Assembly: GCA_020161615.1 (NCBI GenBank)
Contig: JAIUPD010000003.1
Location: 62,001-126,000, forward strand
Direction: 5' to 3'
DNA length: 64,000 nucleotides
Source of the DNA: Pseudomonadota bacterium
Lineage (GTDB): Bacteria > Pseudomonadota > Alphaproteobacteria > Rhodobacterales > Rhodobacteraceae
Part shown: positions 57,303 through 64,000 of the stretch, piece by piece
Position numbering within the stretch: position 1 is the first letter of the stretch
How the letters are laid out: each line of letters starts with the position of its first letter
The notes under the pieces: generated by a model
Told to the model about the DNA's origin: nothing
Seen by the model: only the letters and a program-made list of their open reading frames with translations
The model's database searches: none
Translations under genes and position numbers: made by a program

Positions 57303-58010
57303 ATGCTGGAAGTGCTTCTCTCCGGGGCCATGGCGCCCTTCACCGCCGCGCTGGCGCTGCTGCTGGGTCTTCTGGCGCTGGAACTGGTCATGGGGCTGGT
57401 GGGTGGGTCGCTCTTTGCCAGCGGCGGGCCCGACGCGCCGGACCTCGACCCCCCCGCGATCGACACGCCCGACGCCGAGCTGCCGGACTTCGACGGGTTC
57501 GAGGTCGACAGCCCCGACTTCGACACGCCCGAGGCGCTGCCCGAACCCGCGGTTTCCGGCCTCGGCGCGATCCTCGGACTGGGCCGGACCCCTTTCATGA
57601 TCTGGCTCGCCTCGGCGCTGCTGGGATTCGGCGCGGGCGGGATGGCGGTGCAGAGCCTTGCCGACGGCCTGACCGGCAGCCCCCTGCCCGCCTGGCTGGC
57701 GACCCTGCCAGCGCTGCTGGCGGGCTGGGGCGTCGCGCGGGGCTTCGGCGGGCTCTTCGCCCGGCTGGTCCCCAAGGACGAAACGCAATCGGTCAGCGAG
57801 ACCCAGCTCGGCCGCCGCCGCGGCATCATCACCCAGGGCACCGCGGCGCGCGGCCGCCCGGCCGAGGTGCGGGTCACGGACCGGCATGGCAATGCCCATT
57901 ACCTGCGCGCCGAACCGCTCGAGGATGCGGCGCAGCTTGCCCAAGGCACCGAAGTTCTGGTGCTGCGCGACCACCGGCGCGGCCTTTACCGGCTGATGCC
58001 GCTTGAATAA
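57303..58010 (+). CDS. YqiJ-like membrane protein with OB-fold (flotillin partner)
   Basis: The 235-residue protein has an N-terminal helix (residues about 10-30) and an acidic Pro/Asp-rich linker (APDLDPPAIDTPDAELPDFD). Two more helices follow, then a C-terminal OB-fold (GRRRGIITQGTAARGRPAEVRVTDRHGNAHYLRAEP). YqiJ-type proteins are encoded with flotillin YqiK and probably form an NfeD-like membrane complex with it. It ends 27 bases before the flotillin gene. Confidence 0.82.
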   Translation: MLEVLLSGAMAPFTAALALLLGLLALELVMGLVGGSLFASGGPDAPDLDPPAIDTPDAELPDFDGFEVDSPDFDTPEALPEPAVSGLGAILGLGRTPFMIWLASALLGFGAGGMAVQSLADGLTGSPLPAWLATLPALLAGWGVARGFGGLFARLVPKDETQSVSETQLGRRRGIITQGTAARGRPAEVRVTDRHGNAHYLRAEPLEDAAQLAQGTEVLVLRDHRRGLYRLMPLE

Positions 58011-58037
58011 GCCCTTCTCACTGAACGGAGTTCTTTC

Positions 58038-59684
58038 ATGGCCTTTACATCCCTGCTGACCCTGGTCGGCGCCATTCTCGTCTTTCTCATCCTTCTGGCC
58101 CTGGTCCTGGGCCGCCTCTATCGCCGCGCCACGCGCGAGGTGAGCCTGGTCAAGACCGGGGCGGGCGGCAAACGGGTGATCATGGACGGCGGCACCATCG
58201 TCATTCCGTTGCTGCACGAGGTGAACCGCGTCAACATGAAGACCCTGCGGCTGGAAGTGAAGCGCGACAACGAGGCGGCGCTGATCACCAAGGACCGGAT
58301 GCGGGTGGATGTGGGCGTGGAATTCTACGTCTCGGTCAGTCCGACCGACGAAGGCATCGCCCGCGCCGCCCAGACGCTCGGCGCGCGAACCTTCGACGTG
58401 GACCAGCTGCGCGAGATGATCGAGGGCAAGCTGATCGACGGCCTGCGCTCGGTCGCGGCGCGGATGACGATGGACGAATTGCATGAAAGCCGGGCGGATT
58501 TCGTGCAGGAAGTGCAGAATGCGGTGTCCGAGGATCTGCTGAAGAACGGGCTCTCGCTCGAATCCGTCTCGCTGACGGCGCTGGACCAGACGCCCTTTGC
58601 CGCGCTCGATGAAAACAACGCCTTCAACGCGGTGGGGATGCGGCGGCTGGCCGAGGTGATCGCCACCTCGAAGAAGGAACGCGCCCAGATCGACGCCGAT
58701 GCCGAGGTCTCGGTGCGCCGGGCGGCGATGGAGGCGCAGCGCCACAAGCTGCTGATCGAGCAGGACGAGGAACAGGCCCGCATCGAGCAGGCGCAGCGCA
58801 TCGCCACGCTGAAGGCCGCACAGGAGGCGCAGATCGCCGCCGACAACGAGAACTCGGCCCGCGAGCGCGAACGCGCCCGGATCGCGCGGGAGGAAGCCAT
58901 CCGCTCGCGCGAGATCGAGCGCGAGCGGACCCTGCGCGAGGCCGAGATCGCCAAGGAACGCGAGCTGGAAGTGGCCGATCAGGAACGCCAGATCATCGTC
59001 GCCAAGAAATCCGAGGAGGAAAGCCGGGCCCGGGCCTCGGCCGATCTGGCCCGGGCCGAGGCGACCAAGGCGATGGAGGCGGTGACCACGGCGCGGCAGG
59101 TGGCCGAGGCCGAGCGCGTCAAGCAGATCGCCCTGATCGAGGCCCAGCGCGAAGCGGAACGCGAGGCCACCCGCATCCGGCTGGCGGCGCAGGCCGAAAA
59201 GGACGCGGCACAGGACCGGGCCGAGGCCCGGCGCGAGGAGGCCCGGGCCGAGGCCGATGCCATCTCGATCCGCGCCGAAGCCAAGAAGGCCGACATGCTG
59301 GCCGAGGCCGAAGGCAAGCGCGCCATCACCGAAGCCGACAACGCGATTTCTCCTGCCATCGTGGCGATGAAGGTGGATCTGGCGCGGCTCGAGGCCTTCC
59401 CCTCGATCATGGCGCAGATGGTGAAGCCGGTGGAGAAGATCGAGTCGATCAAGATCCATTACGTCGGCGGTCTGGGCGGCCCGGGCGGCGGCGGCGCCGC
59501 GGGTGCGCCGGGCGAGAAGCCGGTGGTCAATCAGGCGCTCGATTCGATCATGGGCATGGCGGTGCAGATGCCCGCCCTCAGGAAGCTGGGCGAGGAGCTG
59601 GGGCTGTCGATGGAAGGCGGTATCGCCGGCATGGCCGAAGGGGCGTTGGCCGCGAAACCGGTGACTCCGGCGTCCGAGGAGTGA
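58038..59684 (+). CDS. Flotillin-family protein (YqiK type)
   Basis: The 548-residue protein has one N-terminal helix (residues about 9-27) and a band-7/PHB domain (VSLVKTGAGGKRVIMDGGTIVIPLLHEV to about residue 190). A very long Glu/Ala-rich coiled coil (about 210-435) with EAER/AEAK repeats and a Gly-rich tail follow. Flotillins oligomerise at the inner membrane and organise lipid-ordered patches. It forms a pair with the YqiJ-like gene. Confidence 0.92.
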   Translation: MAFTSLLTLVGAILVFLILLALVLGRLYRRATREVSLVKTGAGGKRVIMDGGTIVIPLLHEVNRVNMKTLRLEVKRDNEAALITKDRMRVDVGVEFYVSVSPTDEGIARAAQTLGARTFDVDQLREMIEGKLIDGLRSVAARMTMDELHESRADFVQEVQNAVSEDLLKNGLSLESVSLTALDQTPFAALDENNAFNAVGMRRLAEVIATSKKERAQIDADAEVSVRRAAMEAQRHKLLIEQDEEQARIEQAQRIATLKAAQEAQIAADNENSARERERARIAREEAIRSREIERERTLREAEIAKERELEVADQERQIIVAKKSEEESRARASADLARAEATKAMEAVTTARQVAEAERVKQIALIEAQREAEREATRIRLAAQAEKDAAQDRAEARREEARAEADAISIRAEAKKADMLAEAEGKRAITEADNAISPAIVAMKVDLARLEAFPSIMAQMVKPVEKIESIKIHYVGGLGGPGGGGAAGAPGEKPVVNQALDSIMGMAVQMPALRKLGEELGLSMEGGIAGMAEGALAAKPVTPASEE

Positions 59685-59690
59685 AGGAAA

Positions 59691-59856
59691 AGCGGGGGCT
59701 CCTCGCCCCCGCGCCCCCTCGCCAAAGGGGGGCACGTTCCCCTTTGGAAACCCCGTGGATATGTGGGGAACGACGAGGGGATCAGGGATCCGTTAGCCCC
59801 GTTTTTGCGTCTCAACTATGCCGGGGGAGTCGGATGCTGGCCCCCCGAGGCCGGAA
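59691..59856. repeat. Intergenic palindromic element, copy 6 (both halves)
   Basis: The left half follows flotillin: an AGCGGGGGCT stem, the CCAAAGGGG/CCCCTTTGG hairpin at 59722-59747, then GTGGATATGTGGGGAACGA. The right half (TTTTTGCGTCTCAACTATGC, then GGGGGAGTCGGATGCTGGCC) faces it from the side of the corrinoid gene. The halves combine the GAACGA and GCGCAAA subtypes in one element. Confidence 0.7.
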
Positions 59857-59890
59857 CGGGCGGGCGGGTAGACCGGGGGGCGCAACAGCA

Positions 59891-59921
59891 AGAGGGCCCC
59901 TGCCGATGGCGGGGGCCCTCT
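59891..59921 (-). terminator. Hairpin behind the corrinoid-protein gene
   Basis: A 14-bp stem with one mismatch (AGAGGGCCCCTGCC/GGCGGGGGCCCTCT) lies 36 bases after the corrinoid stop. The following bases reading leftward are TGCTGTTG, a weak U-rich stretch. It probably ends that transcript. Confidence 0.65.
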
Positions 59922-59956
59922 GTGTTCCGTTCGAGAACGCGCCCCTTCTGGGGCTC

Positions 59957-60661
<705 letters not shown>

Positions 60662-60792
60662 GGCGGGGTCTCCGGATAGAGGTCTCTGGATCCGTAGATG
60701 CGGCAGGAAGCCGATGGCAACTGATCCAATCCCGACATGCCCCGGATAAAAGACGACAGCAAGCTCAGGTTTCCATCCGGGCCTTGAAAATT

Positions 60793-60807
60793 GTTCATGT
60801 TATGTTC
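60793..60807. promoter_or_regulatory. SOS box (GTTC-N7-GTTC), predicted LexA site
   Basis: GTTC at 60793-60796 and GTTC at 60804-60807 are separated by exactly seven bases, the LexA site known from Rhodobacter and other alphaproteobacteria. It ends 11 bases before the start codon of the radical SAM gene, so bound LexA would block its transcription. The surrounding bases are AT-rich. I saw no second copy in the promoters I inspected. Confidence 0.72.
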
Positions 60808-60818
60808 AAGTTTGATTC

Positions 60819-61916
60819 ATGCCGCCCCGCATCCCGCCCCTGCCCCCGACCGATCCCGCCCTGCGCGCCCCCGCGCGGGGCACCCTGGCCCAGCCCACCC
60901 CGCGCTACGACCGCGAGGCGCGGGAATGGGAGCATGACGGCTGGGACCTGCCCGAGGAGGAGCATCTGCGCCGGCGCGAGGTCAGCGTCGAACGCCCCCG
61001 GTCGGTCATCGCCTGGAACCAGTCGCCCGACCTGGGCTTCGACCGGGCGGTGAATTCCTATCGCGGTTGCGAACATGGCTGCATCTATTGCTATGCGAGG
61101 CCGAGCCATGCCTATCTGGGCCTCTCGCCGGGTCTCGATTTCGAGACGAAGCTGGTGGCGCGGCCCGATGCCGCCCGGGTTCTGGAAAAGGAGCTGGGGC
61201 GCAAATCCTATGTCGTGCGGCCGATGGGGCTGGGCACCAACACCGATCCCTGGCAGCCGATCGAGGCGCAATACCGCGTCACCCGATCCGTGCTGGAGGT
61301 GCTGTGGAACTGGCGCCATCCGGTCAGCATCACCACCCGGGGCGCCCTGATCGAGCGCGACCTCGACCTGTTGGGCGCGCTGGCGGCCGAGGGGCTGACC
61401 GAGGTCGGGATCAGCGTGACGACGCTGGATGCGGGGCTGGCCCGGGCGATGGAGCCGCGCGCGCCCAGCCCGGCCCGGCGGCTGGCGATGATCCGGGCGC
61501 TCAGCGGCGCGGGCGTGCCCGTCAGGCTGATGATGGGGCCGGTGATCCCGGGGCTGACGGATCACGAGATCGAGGCGCTGATGGAAGCGGGGCGCGAGGC
61601 GGGGGCGCGCACCGCCTGGTACGCGCTGCTCAGGCTGCCGCTCGAGGTCTCGCCGCTCTTTCAGGACTGGCTGGCGCGGCACCGGCCGAACCATGCGGGC
61701 AAGGTGATGAAACTGCTGCGCGAGATGCGGGGCGGGCGCGACAACGATCCCGATTTCCACAGCCGGTTCCGGGGCGAAGGGCCCTATGCCGATCTGCTCC
61801 GCGCCCGGGTCGTCGCCGCGCGGCGCCGTCTGGGCTATGCCCAGCGCCTGCCCGCGCTGGATTGCGGCAAGTTCCGCCCGCCGCCGCGGCCGGGCGATCA
61901 GCTGAGCCTGTTCTAA
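60819..61916 (+). CDS. PA0069/Rv2578c-family radical SAM protein, SplB-like
   Basis: The 365-residue protein has the radical SAM 4Fe-4S motif C84-x3-C88-x2-C91 (RGCEHGCIYCYARP), then GLGTNTDPWQPIE, SITTRGALIERDLDLL and GVPVRLMMGPVIPGLTD of the SplB-like (spore photoproduct lyase) group. It ends with QLSLF (residues 361-365), the consensus pentapeptide that binds the replication sliding clamp. With an SOS box at its promoter it is probably a DNA-damage enzyme; its reaction is unknown. No clear Shine-Dalgarno is visible. Confidence 0.88.
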   Translation: MPPRIPPLPPTDPALRAPARGTLAQPTPRYDREAREWEHDGWDLPEEEHLRRREVSVERPRSVIAWNQSPDLGFDRAVNSYRGCEHGCIYCYARPSHAYLGLSPGLDFETKLVARPDAARVLEKELGRKSYVVRPMGLGTNTDPWQPIEAQYRVTRSVLEVLWNWRHPVSITTRGALIERDLDLLGALAAEGLTEVGISVTTLDAGLARAMEPRAPSPARRLAMIRALSGAGVPVRLMMGPVIPGLTDHEIEALMEAGREAGARTAWYALLRLPLEVSPLFQDWLARHRPNHAGKVMKLLREMRGGRDNDPDFHSRFRGEGPYADLLRARVVAARRRLGYAQRLPALDCGKFRPPPRPGDQLSLF

Positions 61917-61989
61917 GGCCGCAAAAGCCGCGGGCGGGCGCCCGAAGGAACCCGCCCGTTGCCCGTTTCCGATACTGCGCCCCGAGGGA

Positions 61990-62262
61990 TCAGACGCAGG
62001 GACCGGTGTAATAGGTGCCGTCGCCGTTCGAATAGGCGCATTGCCCGCTGGCCGTGTTGCGCGCAACGAGCGCACCAGCGGCAGCGCCACCCAGGGCCGC
62101 CACGACGGTCCAGTTCGGGTTGGCGTCAAAGGCATCGGCAAGAATCAGACCGCCCGCAGCGCCGGCGAGGCCGCCGACCACGGTGCGTTCGTTCTGGGAC
62201 ATGGTGCAGGCCCCGAGCGCCAGGCTGGCGGTAGCGACAGTGGCGAGGATCACGGATTTCAT
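61990..62262 (-). CDS. Small glycine-zipper lipoprotein
   Basis: The 90-residue product has a lipobox LALGAC with C19, then two Gly/Ala-rich helices (VVGGLAGAAGGLILADAF at 28-45 and VVAALGGAAAGALVA at 53-67) of the glycine-zipper 2TM kind, and a C-terminal CAYSNGDGTYYTGPC likely closed by a disulfide. It is a membrane-anchored lipoprotein, perhaps in the outer membrane, of unknown role. Confidence 0.82.
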   Translation of the reverse strand: MKSVILATVATASLALGACTMSQNERTVVGGLAGAAGGLILADAFDANPNWTVVAALGGAAAGALVARNTASGQCAYSNGDGTYYTGPCV

Positions 62263-62420
62263 GAAAAGGTCTCCTGTTGGGTTCCGGCGAAATAACGCAC
62301 GGTTCCGTGAGAGGTTCCATGTTCCGGGCGAAAAATGAAGGCACGCCGCCGTGAAGCGGCGAAATACCGCTCAGACGGTCCCGGCCGCGCGGGATGCACG
62401 GCCGGGTTGCGGGGCCGGTC

Positions 62421-63452
62421 TCAGGCCTCGGACAGCATGTCCTTGACCATGGGGATCACCTGCTCGCCGTAAAGGCGCAGCGCCTCCAGGTTCTTTTCAT
62501 GCGGCACGGGACCGGTGGTGTATTTCAGATCGAACCGCTGCACGCCCAGGCCCTTGACCGCGCGCACGATCTTGCGCGCCACCGTCTCGGGCGAGCCGAC
62601 GAAGAGCGCGCCATGGGCGACTTCCGCCAGATACCGGTCCTTGGTCGTGGGCGGCCAGCCGCGTTCACGCCCGATGCGGCCGAACATCGCCTGGTAATGC
62701 GGCCAGAGGATCTCGCGCGCTTCCTCATCCGTGGCGGCGACGAAGCCCGGGGAATGCACGCCGATCGGCTTTGCCTCGGTCCCGAACTGGTTCACCGCGC
62801 GGTGGTAGAGTTCGACATAGGGTTTGAAGCGCAGGGGATCGCCGCCAATGATCGCCAGCATCAGCTGCAGATCCTGCCGCGCCACGCGCACCACCGATTC
62901 CGGGCTGCCGCCGACGCCGACCCAGGTGGTCATCGGCTGGCCGAGGCGCGGATAGACCGTCGCATTCCTCAAGGGCGAACGGGTCTTGCCTTGCCAGGTC
63001 ACGCTCTCCTCGCGCAGGAGGCGCGCGAAGATGTCCAGCTTCTCCTCGAAAAGCTGGTCGTAATCGTTCATGTCATAGCCGAAGAGCGGGTAACTCTCGG
63101 TGAAACTGCCGCGGCCCAGGATCGGCTCGGCCCGCCCGTTCGAGACCGCGTTCAGCGTCGAGAAGCGCTGGAACACCCGCACCGGATCGTCGGTCGACAG
63201 GATCGTGACCGCGGTGCCCAGCTTGATGCGCTTGGTGCGGCCGGCGATGGCGCCCAGCACGATCTCGGGCGCCGAGATGGCGAAATCGTCGCGGTGGTGT
63301 TCACCGAGGCCGATGAAGTCGATGCCGAGTTCATCGGCATAGGCCGCTTCCTCGACCACATCGCGCAGCACCTGGTCCATGGGTTTCGGCTGGCCGTCGG
63401 CGCCGGTGCTGATGTCGCCAAACGTGTCGAGGCCGAGGGAAATGTCGGTCAT
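62421..63452 (-). CDS. LLM-class flavin-dependent oxidoreductase
   Basis: The 343-residue luciferase-like monooxygenase has a TIM-barrel pattern: LGIDFIGLGEHHRDDFAIS, IKLGTAVTILSTDDPVRVFQ and the GRGSFTESYPLFGYDMNDYDQLFEEKLD insertion. It uses FMNH2 from a separate reductase and oxygen on an unknown substrate. The PDR reductase upstream in the same direction could provide electrons. Confidence 0.9.
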   Translation of the reverse strand: MTDISLGLDTFGDISTGADGQPKPMDQVLRDVVEEAAYADELGIDFIGLGEHHRDDFAISAPEIVLGAIAGRTKRIKLGTAVTILSTDDPVRVFQRFSTLNAVSNGRAEPILGRGSFTESYPLFGYDMNDYDQLFEEKLDIFARLLREESVTWQGKTRSPLRNATVYPRLGQPMTTWVGVGGSPESVVRVARQDLQLMLAIIGGDPLRFKPYVELYHRAVNQFGTEAKPIGVHSPGFVAATDEEAREILWPHYQAMFGRIGRERGWPPTTKDRYLAEVAHGALFVGSPETVARKIVRAVKGLGVQRFDLKYTTGPVPHEKNLEALRLYGEQVIPMVKDMLSEA

Positions 63453-63532
63453 GGGAACTCCTGTTTGCCCTCAGCTAAGCCTGCGCGCCCTTTCCGTAAA
63501 GGCGCGAGAACGCAAGCGGGCTGTGCAGCGGC

Positions 63533-64000
63533 TCACAGATCGACGGTCAGCACCCCGGCCGCCTCCCGGGCCCGCGAACAGCAGAGGATGACGCGGTTCT
63601 CCCGTTCCGTGGCCGAGAGCACATAGTCGCGATGTTCAATCCCCTCCGGCGTGTGATGCGTGACCGCGCAGACGCCGCAGATCCCGTCCGAGCATTTGGT
63701 GGGGACAGTGATGCCCACCGCTGCCAGCGCCTCGGTCGCCGATTGGTCAGGGGCCACGGGCACGTCGCGGCCGCTTTTCGTCAGGCGCAGGGTGAAGGGG
63801 TTGTTCACCCAATCGGGCGCCTCGGGAACGGCGAAATATTCGCGGGACAGCGCATCCTCGGGCCAGCCCTGCGCGCGGGCGGCCTCAAAAACGCCATCCA
63901 TGAAGCCGCCGCCGCCGCAGGTATAGAGCTTGGCGCCCGGGGTATAGGGCGGGATCAGCGTGGTCAGGTCCACGCGTGGCCCGTCGGTCTTCACATGCGT
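63533..64000 (-). CDS. PDR/VanB-family oxidoreductase, C-terminal part (cut by window edge)
   Basis: The 155 visible residues hold the end of an NAD-binding domain (KLYTCGGGGFMDGV) and a plant-type 2Fe-2S ferredoxin domain with C-x4-C-x2-C (PTKCSDGICGVCAVT) and a fourth Cys in ILCCSRAREA. It is the reductase of a Rieske-type oxygenase or demethylase such as VanB. The frame stays open to base 64000 and the real start lies beyond; the first in-frame GTG at 63994 is internal. Confidence 0.88.
   Translation of the reverse strand, partial: THVKTDGPRVDLTTLIPPYTPGAKLYTCGGGGFMDGVFEAARAQGWPEDALSREYFAVPEAPDWVNNPFTLRLTKSGRDVPVAPDQSATEALAAVGITVPTKCSDGICGVCAVTHHTPEGIEHRDYVLSATERENRVILCCSRAREAAGVLTVDL

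Overview
The window looks like a piece of the main chromosome of a Rhodobacteraceae-type alphaproteobacterium. GC is high (roughly two thirds), codons mostly end in G or C, and the gene content is typical of that family: long-form urtB and pst permeases, a DUF5368 gene beside a sulfide:quinone oxidoreductase, an orphan corrinoid protein, and a FrcR-like ROK regulator. Regulatory motifs fit too: a GTTC-N7-GTTC SOS box, an FNR/FnrL box and a PhoB box array. I see no phage, transposase, integrase or CRISPR array. About 64 protein genes and one tRNA are supported; many longer open frames on the opposite strand are shadows of GC-rich genes.

Layout. 1-4.6 kb: tRNA-Gly, typA, small secreted proteins, a YitT membrane protein, a DHFR/RibD-like reductase and an SMR guanidinium/drug exporter. 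4.9-11.7 kb, leftward: a urea ABC importer (urtABCDE) followed by nagA. 12.1-18.6 kb, rightward: a TetR-headed cluster with a tripartite TRAP transporter, a cyclase-family hydrolase, an SDR dehydrogenase and an SMP-30 lactonase, which looks like uptake plus catabolism of one unknown organic acid. 18.9-23.5 kb, leftward: pstSCAB behind a four-unit Pho box. 23.7-26.8 kb: fructokinase and a ROK repressor transcribed divergently from a 45-bp palindrome, then an FrcK-like kinase. 26.8-33.1 kb: SRPBCC protein, phytoene-synthase-like protein, hydrolase, methyltransferase, cimA and cysS. 33.3-36.7 kb: DMT transporter, then DUF5368 and Tat-type SQR divergent from an Rrf2 regulator. 36.8-47.6 kb: housekeeping and envelope genes including ndk, a lytic transglycosylase, ppk2, cvpA and radA. 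47.9-51.9 kb: a dienoyl-CoA-reductase-like flavoenzyme, an AEC transporter and a LysR regulator. 52-59.7 kb: two tiny Lys/Gly-rich proteins, a multicopper oxidase, an ALDH7-type dehydrogenase, DUF1272, a GlxA-type regulator, YqiJ and flotillin. 60-64 kb: corrinoid protein, a PA0069-family radical SAM protein, a glycine-zipper lipoprotein, an LLM flavoenzyme and the 3' end of a PDR/VanB reductase cut by the window edge.

The most interesting lead is the radical SAM gene at 60819-61916. It has an alphaproteobacterial SOS box just before its start codon and its protein ends in QLSLF, a beta-clamp-binding motif, suggesting an uncharacterised replication-coupled DNA-damage enzyme. Other leads are the Tat-signal type II SQR under a predicted FNR-dependent promoter, stem-loops after all three binding-protein genes of three unrelated importers, a multi-copy bipartite palindromic intergenic element, and the tandem Lys/Gly-rich micro-proteins. 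All functional statements come from sequence reading alone.
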